Assembly (NCBI GenBank): GCA_013695115.1
Contig: JACDBD010000222.1
Location: 1-7,512, forward strand
From: Actinomycetota bacterium
Lineage (GTDB): Bacteria; Actinomycetota; Acidimicrobiia; IMCC26256; JACDBD01
DNA length: 7,512 nucleotides
Reading direction: 5' to 3'
Both the position numbers and the translations under genes were made by a program. Shown here piece by piece: positions 1-7,512 of the stretch. Below the pieces are notes generated by a model. That model was not told the DNA's origin and searched no databases. It saw only the letters and a program-made list of their open reading frames with translations. Position 1 is the first letter of the stretch. Every line of letters begins with the position of its first letter.

Positions 1-362
1 TCGACATGCCCGTCGCCGAGAGCGAGCTCGTGTCGGGCTACATGGTCGAGTACACCGGCTTCCGCTTCCTGTTCTTCTTCATCGGCGAGTTCGGGACCGC
101 GTTCGCGTTCTCGGCCCTGGCCGCGACGCTCTTCCTGGGCGGCTGGGCGATCCCGGGCGTCGACGACACCGGCCTCGCCAACGTGCTCGGACCGCTGGTG
201 CTGTTCACCAAGCTGATGTTCGTGGCCTTCCTCATGTTCTGGGTGCGCTTCACCTACCCGCGCCTGCGGGAGGACCAGCTCCAGGCGGTGGCGTGGAAGT
301 ACCTGATCCCGATCGGCCTGGCCAACATCCTCGTAACCGGCGCGTTGAAGGTGGCCCTCTGA
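1..362 (+). CDS. nuoH: NADH-quinone oxidoreductase subunit H, C-terminal part (5' end outside window)
   Basis: NuoH is the membrane subunit at the junction of the peripheral and membrane arms of complex I; with NuoB and NuoD it forms the quinone-binding chamber. The reading frame is open from the window edge (first full codon at 3), so the ATG at 6 is an internal methionine and not the start. About 119 C-terminal residues are visible. They begin with the conserved acidic loop, read here as [11 protein letters not shown] followed by EYTGFRF, which in the family lies between transmembrane helices 5 and 6 near the quinone cavity. Further on is the conserved [13 protein letters not shown] motif, and the protein ends in a hydrophobic helix. 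At least three membrane segments can be seen. The stop TGA (360-362) overlaps the nuoI ATG by one base, which implies translational coupling. Family assignment is firm; the N-terminal two thirds cannot be judged. Confidence 0.95.
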   Translation, partial: DMPVAESELVSGYMVEYTGFRFLFFFIGEFGTAFAFSALAATLFLGGWAIPGVDDTGLANVLGPLVLFTKLMFVAFLMFWVRFTYPRLREDQLQAVAWKYLIPIGLANILVTGALKVAL

Positions 363-841
363 TGGCAAAGCCCAAGCTCCCCGGCCTGATCGGCGGCCTC
401 GGGATCACGTTCAAGACCATGCTCAAGGGCGCGGTCACGGTGCAGTACCCCCACGAGCGGGAGGACCCGGCGCCGCGCGCCCGCGGCGTCATCGCGCTCA
501 AGGAGGAGAACTGCACGGTCTGCATGCTGTGCGCGCGCGAGTGCCCCGACTGGTGCATCTACATCGAGGGGCACAAGGAGAAGCGCCCGCCCCGCCGGGA
601 GGGCGGCCGGGAGCGGACGGTCAGCATCCTCGACCGCTTCGACATCGACTACGCGCTGTGCATGTACTGCGGGATCTGCGTCGAGGTGTGTCCCTTCGAC
701 GCGCTGTTCTGGAGCCCCGAGTACGAGTACTCGGAGCCCGACATCGCCGAGCTGCTGCACGACAAGGACAAGCTCGGCGAGTGGATGGAGACGGTGCCCG
801 AGCCCGAGCCGCTCGAGGCCGGCGCCGAGTCGAAGAAGTAG
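362..841 (+). CDS. nuoI: NADH-quinone oxidoreductase subunit I, 2x[4Fe-4S] protein
   Basis: NuoI (TYKY/Nqo9) is the two-cluster ferredoxin-like subunit that carries N6a and N6b and passes electrons to NuoB next to the quinone site. The protein is 159 residues from ATG 362, whose first base is the last base of the nuoH stop; an AAGG at 348-351 lies ten bases upstream. The frame is open upstream to a GTG at 293, but that would add 23 residues inside nuoH with no family likeness, so it is rejected. Two complete CxxCxxCxxxCP motifs are seen: C51, C54, C57, C61 and C100, C103, C106, C110. The first reads [20 protein letters not shown], with an extra cysteine (C65), instead of the usual CxGCxLCxxxCPxxAI form. 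From memory this variant matches the second NuoI of Streptomyces, which belongs to a nuo set without nuoE, F and G. The C-terminus is acidic and proline-rich. NuoI identity is certain; the subtype is likely. Confidence 0.97.
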   Translation: MAKPKLPGLIGGLGITFKTMLKGAVTVQYPHEREDPAPRARGVIALKEENCTVCMLCARECPDWCIYIEGHKEKRPPRREGGRERTVSILDRFDIDYALCMYCGICVEVCPFDALFWSPEYEYSEPDIAELLHDKDKLGEWMETVPEPEPLEAGAESKK

Positions 842-865
842 GCCGGGCGGACCGGGGGGAACGAA

Positions 866-1366
866 GTGATCGCGCAGAACATCGCGTTCTGGATCATCGC
901 CGTCGTGATGGCCGCCGCCGCCGTCCGGGTGGTGACGTCGCGCAACCTCGTCCACGCCGCGCTCTTCCTGATCACCGTCCTGATCGGGGCCTCGGCGCAG
1001 TTCATCATCCTGCTGGCCGAGTTCGTCGGCGTGACGCAGTTCTTCCTCTACGTCGGGGCGGTCGCGGTGCTCTTCCTGTTCGGCATCATCGTCACCCGCG
1101 CGCCGATGCAGCCGGCCGACTACGACAACGACCAGCGCTGGCCGGCGCTGGCGGTGTCATTACTGCTCCTCGGGGTCCTGGTCGCGCTGTTGATCGACGC
1201 CTTCGGGCATCAGGAGATCGAGCTCAGCGACGACCTACTCGCCATCGGGCGCAGCGACGCGGTGGGCAACTCGCTCTTCCGCACCTTCGTCGTGCCGTTC
1301 GAGGTCGTCTCGATGCTCCTGCTCGCCGCCCTCATCGGCGCCGTCGCGATCGCGCGGAGGGACTGA
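866..1366 (+). CDS. nuoJ: NADH-quinone oxidoreductase subunit J
   Basis: NuoJ (ND6/Nqo10) is a small membrane subunit packed between NuoH and NuoK. Its third helix carries a pi-bulge thought to change shape during coupling of quinone reduction to proton pumping. The protein is 166 residues with about five membrane segments (roughly 5-25, 28-52, 55-78, 93-113, 143-163). The family hallmark is read at 52-73 as [21 protein letters not shown], with Y62 and G64 in the bulge region; the conserved ending [21 protein letters not shown] is also present. The start is GTG 866, preceded by a purine-rich GGGGGGA at 854-860 five bases away; the 24-base gap after nuoI is the longest non-coding stretch here. 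A rare TTA leucine codon lies at 1160-1162 (L99). The stop is followed one base later by the nuoK ATG. Confidence 0.96.
   Translation: MIAQNIAFWIIAVVMAAAAVRVVTSRNLVHAALFLITVLIGASAQFIILLAEFVGVTQFFLYVGAVAVLFLFGIIVTRAPMQPADYDNDQRWPALAVSLLLLGVLVALLIDAFGHQEIELSDDLLAIGRSDAVGNSLFRTFVVPFEVVSMLLLAALIGAVAIARRD
1356..1361 (+). promoter_or_regulatory. Ribosome binding site of nuoK
   Basis: GGAGGG lies inside the last codons of nuoJ, six bases before the nuoK ATG at 1368. It is the closest match to a full Shine-Dalgarno sequence in the window. This fits a need for independent, strong initiation on a short gene that follows nuoJ by one base. Confidence 0.7.
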
Positions 1367-1367
1367 G

Positions 1368-1667
1368 ATGGCTCTGAATCAATTCCTCATCCTTTCGGCG
1401 TTCCTGTTCTGCACCGGCGTCTACGGGGTGCTGGCGCGCCGCAACGGCGTGCTCGTGCTCATGAGCGTCGAGCTCATGCTGAACGCGGTGAACATCAACC
1501 TTGTCGCGTTCTCCGCGTTCGTGCGCGACGTCGGCGGCCAGATCTTCGCTTTGTTCGTCATCACCATCGCCGCCGCCGAGGTGGGCGTCGGCCTGGCCAT
1601 CGTGCTGCTCATCTACCGCAACCTGGACAGCCCCGACCTCGACCGCGTCGACCAGCTCAAGGGCTGA
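1368..1667 (+). CDS. nuoK: NADH-quinone oxidoreductase subunit K
   Basis: NuoK (ND4L/Nqo11) is a three-helix membrane subunit that carries two buried glutamates of the central proton path between the quinone module and the antiporter-like subunits. The protein is 99 residues, the usual family length. Both key acids are present: E35 in [17 protein letters not shown] (helix 2) and E71 in [17 protein letters not shown] (helix 3), equivalent to E. coli E36 and E72. The ATG follows the nuoJ stop by one base and has a strong GGAGGG at 1356-1361. The gene is in the standard JKL order, and its stop lies three bases before nuoL. Nothing is missing and the assignment is firm. Confidence 0.97.
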   Translation: MALNQFLILSAFLFCTGVYGVLARRNGVLVLMSVELMLNAVNINLVAFSAFVRDVGGQIFALFVITIAAAEVGVGLAIVLLIYRNLDSPDLDRVDQLKG

Positions 1668-1670
1668 CGA

Positions 1671-3743
<2,073 letters not shown>

Positions 3744-3744
3744 C

Positions 3745-3755
3745 GGGAGAGGAAG
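3745..3755 (+). promoter_or_regulatory. Ribosome binding site of nuoM
   Basis: The purine run GGGAGAGGAAG fills most of the 19-base gap between nuoL and nuoM. Its AGGA core ends nine bases before ATG 3763. It supports that ATG as the true nuoM start. Confidence 0.65.
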
Positions 3756-3762
3756 CGCTTCG

Positions 3763-5301
3763 ATGGACTGGTTCGACTCCGGATGGGGGCTGACCCTCGC
3801 GATCTTCCTGCCGGTCGCCGGCATGGTGGTCGTGCTGGCGATCCCGAAGGCGCAGGAGCAGGCCATCAAGATCGTCGCCCTGCTGACGACGCTGGCGACG
3901 CTGGCGGCGGGCGTCGGGCTGCTCGTGCGCTTCGACTACGACGACACCGGCGATCTCCAGTTCGAGGCGAACAAGAGCTGGATCGACGTGATCCAGAGTC
4001 GGTACCACATCGGCATCGACGGCATCGCGCTGCCGCTGCTGCTGCTGTCGATGGTCGTCACGGTCGCTTGTGTCATCTATTCGTGGGACCACTTCCCCGC
4101 GCCCCACAACCCCAAGGGGTTCCTCGCGCTCACGCTGTTGCTCGAGACCGGCATGAACGGCACGTTCGCGGCCCAGGACCTCATCCTGTTCTTTATCTTC
4201 TTCGAGCTCGTGCTGCTGCCGATGTTCTTCATGATCGGCGTCTGGGGCGGCCCCAACCGGGTGTACGCGTCGATCAAGTTCTTCCTGTTCACGTTGTTCG
4301 GCTCGGCGCTGATGCTGCTGAGCTTCCTGGCGCTGTTCTTCCTGACCGAACCGCACACCTTCGACATCCCGACACTGGCCGAGGCCGCCGGCGAGGGGCT
4401 GGTCGGCAGCACCCAGAACCTCATCTTCCTGGGGCTGTTCCTCGGGTTCGCGATCAAGGTGCCGATGTTCCCGTTCCATACCTGGCTCCCCGATGCGCAT
4501 ACCGAGGCGCCGACGGTCGGCTCGGTGATCCTGGCGGCCGTCCTGCTGAAGCTGGGTACGTACGGGTTCGTGCGGATCGCGCTGCCGGTGCTACCGCAGG
4601 CGGCCGAGGACTGGGCCCCGTGGATCGGGCTGCTCGCGGTCATCGGGATCATCTACGGCGCGCTCTGTTGCCTGGCGCAGCGCGACATGAAACGCCTGAT
4701 CGCGTTCTCGTCGGTCGCGCACATGGGCTTCGTGATGCTCGGCATCGCCACGCTCACCGACTTCGGGATCAACGCCGCCGTGTTCGGCATGGTCGCCCAC
4801 GGGCTGATCACCGGAATGCTGTTCTTCCTCGCCGGATCGGTGCAGGAGCGCTACAACACCCGCGAGCTCTCGCGCCTCGGCGGCCTGCTCGTGCAGGCGC
4901 CCCGGCTCGGCTGGATCCTCGGGTTCTGCGCGATGGCGTCGCTCGGGCTCCCCGGCCTGGCCGGGTTCTGGGGCGAGTTCCCCGCCATCCTCTCGGCCTA
5001 CGAGCCGCTGGAGGGGTTGCCGGTCGAGACGTTCCGCACCTTCATGGTGTTCGCCGCGATCGGGACCGTGCTCGCCGCCGGGTACTTGCTGTGGATGTTC
5101 CAGCGGGTGGCGTTCGGCGAGCCCAAGCCGGAGTTCGAGTCGGCCCACATCCACGACGTGCACGCGCCGGAGTGGATCGCCTGGACGCCCCTGTTGCTGC
5201 TCATCGTGGCGCTGGGCGTGTACCCCAACCTGCTGTTCAAGATCACCGACGGAGCGGTGACCGGCGTCGCCGACGGTGTGGCCAAGGCGATCGGCGGTTG
5301 A
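3763..5301 (+). CDS. nuoM: NADH-quinone oxidoreductase subunit M, antiporter-like proton pump
   Basis: NuoM (ND4/Nqo13) is the middle of the three Mrp-antiporter-like proton channels in the membrane arm. The protein is 512 residues, a normal length, with about 14 membrane helices. The conserved YHIGIDGIALPLLLL entry (81-95) is followed by the channel residues E148 (FFELVLLPMFFMIG), K232 (FAIKVPMFPFHTWLPDAHTE), K263 (LLKLGTYG), H320 (SVAHMGFV), H346 (MVAHGLITG) and E405 (GFWGEF). These are equivalent to E. coli E144, K234, K265, H322, H348 and E407. NuoM is told apart from NuoL and NuoN by the PDAHTEAPT motif and by glutamate rather than lysine in the twelfth-helix GFWGEF motif. It starts 19 bases after nuoL with a good ribosome site and ends four bases before nuoN. 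It is intact, with no odd features. Confidence 0.97.
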   Translation: MDWFDSGWGLTLAIFLPVAGMVVVLAIPKAQEQAIKIVALLTTLATLAAGVGLLVRFDYDDTGDLQFEANKSWIDVIQSRYHIGIDGIALPLLLLSMVVTVACVIYSWDHFPAPHNPKGFLALTLLLETGMNGTFAAQDLILFFIFFELVLLPMFFMIGVWGGPNRVYASIKFFLFTLFGSALMLLSFLALFFLTEPHTFDIPTLAEAAGEGLVGSTQNLIFLGLFLGFAIKVPMFPFHTWLPDAHTEAPTVGSVILAAVLLKLGTYGFVRIALPVLPQAAEDWAPWIGLLAVIGIIYGALCCLAQRDMKRLIAFSSVAHMGFVMLGIATLTDFGINAAVFGMVAHGLITGMLFFLAGSVQERYNTRELSRLGGLLVQAPRLGWILGFCAMASLGLPGLAGFWGEFPAILSAYEPLEGLPVETFRTFMVFAAIGTVLAAGYLLWMFQRVAFGEPKPEFESAHIHDVHAPEWIAWTPLLLLIVALGVYPNLLFKITDGAVTGVADGVAKAIGG

Positions 5302-5305
5302 CGAC

Positions 5306-6766
5306 GTGAACCCCGTCTTCGACTACCACGCGCTCGCGCCCGAGCTTGTGCTCTCGGGTGCGATCGTCGTGGTGCTCGTCGCCGACCTGCTCTTTCCCGA
5401 CCGCGAGGGGTTACAGACCTCGCGACTGGCCAGCCTGGGCATCCTCGTCGCGCTCGTACCCGTGCTCACGCTGGCGATCGATGGCGCCGACCGTTCGCTC
5501 TTCGGTGGCGGCTTCGTCGTCGACGACTACGCGATCGCGCTGAAGGCCTTCTTCCTGCTGGTGGCGTACGTGACCGTCCTCGTCTCCGCCGACTATGTCG
5601 GCGAGGGCGACTACTACAAGGGCGAGTTCTACTTTCTGCTGATGTCGTCGGTGCTGGGGATGCTGGCGATGACGTCGGCCCGCGACCTGATCTCGATCTT
5701 CGTCGCGCTCGAGTTGATCTCGATCCCGACCTTCGTGCTCGCGGGCTGGCGCAAACACGACACCAAGTCGAACGAGGCCGCGATCAAGTACTACCTGATC
5801 GGCGTGCTCTCCTCGGCGGTGATGCTCTACGGCATGTCGTTGATCTACGGGCTCAGCGGGGGCAAGGTGCTCCTCGCCGACATCGGCAAGTTCGCGGCGG
5901 CCGGCGACGCGCCCCCGTTGTTCGCGGTGGCGATCTTCCTCACGCTGGTCGGGTTCGCGTTCAAGGTGAGCGCGGTGCCGTTCCACTTCTGGGCGCCCGA
6001 CACCTACGAAGGGTCACCCACACCGGTGACCGCCTTCCTGTCGGTGGCGTCGAAGGCGGGCGGGTTTGTGGCGATCCTCAGCATCATCTACTTCGGTTTC
6101 TTCGAGGCCGACGAGTCGTGGCAGCCGGTGCTGTGGGCGCTGGCGGCAGCCTCGATGACCGTCGGCAACCTCACCGCCCTGCGCCAGACGAACATCGTGC
6201 GCATGCTCGCCTACTCGTCCGTCGCCCAGGGCGGGTTCATCCTCGTCCCCTTGGCGGTGGCCCAGGATGCGCCGCGCGCATCGTTCGAAGCGGTGGTGAT
6301 CTACCTCTTCATCTACGGCGCGATGAACCTGGGCGCGTTCGCGGTGGTGATCGCGGTCGCCCGCCGCACCCGCTCGGGCGAGATCGAGTCGTACGCGGGG
6401 CTGGGCCAGACCGCACCGGTCCTGGGGATCCTGATGTCCGCCTTCCTGCTCTCGCTCGCCGGCATCCCGCCGCTGGCGGGTTGGTTCGCCAAGTTCGTGA
6501 TGTTCCGGGCCGTGTTCGAGGCCGGGGGCGCGGGCGCGGTGACGCTCGGCGTCATCGCCGCGGTCAACTCGGTGATCGCCTTCTTCTATTACGCCGGGGT
6601 CGCCCGCCGGATCTGGTTCGAGGACCCGGCCGCCGAGCTCGCCGGTCCGGCGCGGGTGCCGGCGGCGCTGACCGTCGCCCTCGCCATGTCGGCGGCGGTG
6701 GTCCTGGTCATCGGGGTGTACCCGCAGCTCTTCGCCCGCGTCGGGGAGCTGGCGGTCCCACTCTGA
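5306..6766 (+). CDS. nuoN: NADH-quinone oxidoreductase subunit N, proximal antiporter-like proton pump
   Basis: NuoN (ND2/Nqo14) is the antiporter-like channel next to NuoK. I choose GTG 5306, giving 486 residues and a beginning MNPVFDYHALAPELVLSG that fits the family. A GTG at 5276 is also open in frame but would add ten residues inside the nuoM coding end. GGCGG at 5293-5297 is a weak ribosome site, so coupling to nuoM termination four bases away is likely. Channel residues are present: E136 (ALELISIPTFVL), K161 (AAIKYYLIG), K220 (FKVSAVPFHFWAPDTYEGSPTP), K250 (SVASKAG) and K396 (GWFAKF), matching E. coli E133, K217, K247 and K395. A rare TTA leucine codon lies at 5411-5413 (L36). The stop TGA (6764-6766) is shared with the start region of the next gene. 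Confidence 0.96.
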   Translation: MNPVFDYHALAPELVLSGAIVVVLVADLLFPDREGLQTSRLASLGILVALVPVLTLAIDGADRSLFGGGFVVDDYAIALKAFFLLVAYVTVLVSADYVGEGDYYKGEFYFLLMSSVLGMLAMTSARDLISIFVALELISIPTFVLAGWRKHDTKSNEAAIKYYLIGVLSSAVMLYGMSLIYGLSGGKVLLADIGKFAAAGDAPPLFAVAIFLTLVGFAFKVSAVPFHFWAPDTYEGSPTPVTAFLSVASKAGGFVAILSIIYFGFFEADESWQPVLWALAAASMTVGNLTALRQTNIVRMLAYSSVAQGGFILVPLAVAQDAPRASFEAVVIYLFIYGAMNLGAFAVVIAVARRTRSGEIESYAGLGQTAPVLGILMSAFLLSLAGIPPLAGWFAKFVMFRAVFEAGGAGAVTLGVIAAVNSVIAFFYYAGVARRIWFEDPAAELAGPARVPAALTVALAMSAAVVLVIGVYPQLFARVGELAVPL

Positions 6767-7512
6767 CGCTGCGCATCGCCGACGAGATCGCCCGGCGCGG
6801 GCCCATCCCCTTCGACGAGTTCGTCGAGCACGCGCTCTACGACGAGGACGCCGGGTTCTTCATGCGGGGCGGCGGCGCCGGTCGCGCCGGCGGCGACTTC
6901 GTGACCAGCGTCGAGGTCGGCACGCTGTTCGGTGCGCTGGTGGCGCGTGCGCTCGACCGGTGGTGGGACACGCTCGACCGGCCCGATCCCTTCGTGGTCG
7001 TCGACGCCGGCGCCGGACGAGGCCGGCTCGCGGCCGACGTGCTGCGGGCGGCGCCGACCGGCGCCCCCGCGCTGCGGTACGTGATGGTCGAGCGTTCCCC
7101 GGTGCTACGGGCCGCGCAGCGTGAGCTGCTCCCGGTCGAGCCGGTCGAGGTCGCGCTCGGGCCGGGGGTGCGGACGGACCGGGACGAGCCCGCGGTCGCG
7201 GTCACGGGAGTCGGGCCGATCGTGACATCACTCCCGGACCTCCCGGCACCCCCGGTCCGCGGGGTCGTGATCGCGAACGAGCTGCTCGACAACCTGCCGT
7301 TCCGAGTCGTCGAGCGGTCCGCCAGCGGCTGGATCGAGGTGCGGGTGGGCGCCGGTGACGACGGGCTGGTCGAGATGCTCGTGCCCGCGTCCGACGAGCT
7401 GGCAGCGGCGGCGGACCGGGTCACCGCCGGCACTGCCGTTCCCGCGGGCGCGCGCCTGCCCGTCCCGAGTGGTACGACCGCCTGGCTGCAACGCGCCGGC
7501 GACGTTCTCCGC
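6763..7512 (+). CDS. SAM-dependent methyltransferase, MidA/NDUFAF7 (COG1565) family, N-terminal part; 3' end outside window
   Basis: This is the likely assembly-factor methyltransferase of complex I. In mitochondria NDUFAF7 dimethylates an arginine of the 49-kDa (NuoD-type) subunit early in assembly. The frame is open from nuoN to the window edge (250 residues visible, no stop). Family marks in order are: GPIPFDEFVEHALYDEDAGFF (13-33), GGDFVTSVEVGTLFGALVARAL (43-64), the SAM-binding glycine loop VVDAGAGRGRL (79-89), an acidic strand end YVMVERSP with E110, and the diagnostic VIANELLDNLPFRVV (169-183). The only internal ATG (6862) falls after the conserved N-terminal motif, so initiation must be upstream. 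No ATG, GTG or TTG lies there in frame; CTG 6763 overlaps the nuoN stop as CTGA, and CTG 6769 is the alternative. The usual SPEV proline is V50 here. Family assignment is strong; the start and the substrate are inferred. Confidence 0.88.
   Translation, partial: MTLRIADEIARRGPIPFDEFVEHALYDEDAGFFMRGGGAGRAGGDFVTSVEVGTLFGALVARALDRWWDTLDRPDPFVVVDAGAGRGRLAADVLRAAPTGAPALRYVMVERSPVLRAAQRELLPVEPVEVALGPGVRTDRDEPAVAVTGVGPIVTSLPDLPAPPVRGVVIANELLDNLPFRVVERSASGWIEVRVGAGDDGLVEMLVPASDELAAAADRVTAGTAVPAGARLPVPSGTTAWLQRAGDVLR

Noticed and set aside
293..361. Upstream GTG (293) as an alternative nuoI start
   Set aside because: It would add 23 residues read out of frame through the nuoH end, with no likeness to NuoI. 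ATG 362 overlaps the nuoH stop and is the normal coupled start.
842..865. Possible promoter or regulatory site in the largest gap (nuoI-nuoJ)
   Set aside because: It is only 24 bases, GC-rich, without -10-like sequence or dyad symmetry, and is explained by the nuoJ ribosome site.
5276..5305. Upstream GTG (5276) as the nuoN start
   Set aside because: It adds ten residues encoded inside nuoM that do not resemble a NuoN N-terminus. GTG 5306 gives the expected beginning.
6837..7433. 198-codon minus-strand frame at the right edge, rich in S, T, P and A
   Set aside because: The plus-strand frame over the same bases has clear methyltransferase motifs; the antisense product is low-complexity.

Overview
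The window is a compact, all plus-strand stretch of a respiratory complex I (proton-translocating NADH-quinone oxidoreductase, Nuo) operon. In order it holds the 3' end of nuoH, complete nuoI, nuoJ, nuoK, nuoL, nuoM and nuoN, and the 5' part of a SAM-dependent methyltransferase of the MidA/NDUFAF7 family (COG1565, Methyltransf_28 type). The methyltransferase runs off the right edge. Every protein reads through without an internal frameshift or stop.

The DNA is strongly GC-rich, with G or C in most third codon positions. It uses GTG starts for nuoJ and nuoN and apparently a CTG start for the methyltransferase. The NuoI subtype and the sequence style suggest a high-GC actinobacterium. The N-terminal motifs of the methyltransferase make an Acidimicrobiia-like lineage my best guess, but this is a judgement from remembered family sequences, not a search.

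Layout: nuoH (to 362) overlaps nuoI by one base. A 24-base gap leads to nuoJ, then there are gaps of 1 base to nuoK, 3 to nuoL, 19 to nuoM and 4 to nuoN. The methyltransferase start overlaps the nuoN stop as CTGA. No non-coding stretch exceeds 24 bases, and I see no internal promoter, terminator, RNA gene, mobile element or CRISPR. The genes are almost certainly co-transcribed and partly translationally coupled.

Function: NuoH forms the quinone chamber and the junction to the membrane arm. NuoI carries two [4Fe-4S] clusters that pass electrons toward the quinone site. NuoJ and NuoK link to the three antiporter-like pumps NuoN, NuoM and NuoL. All the key charged residues of the proton path that I checked in NuoK, L, M and N are present, so this should be a working pump. 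In mitochondria the homologue of the last gene methylates an arginine of the 49-kDa/NuoD subunit during complex I assembly. Its coupling to nuoN suggests a similar job here.

Points of most interest are the coupled methyltransferase with a non-standard start, a NuoI with an extra cysteine and a ferredoxin-like first cluster motif resembling the second, NADH-module-less nuo set of Streptomyces, and an exact 27-residue tandem duplication near the C-terminus of NuoL. No wholly new system is evident.
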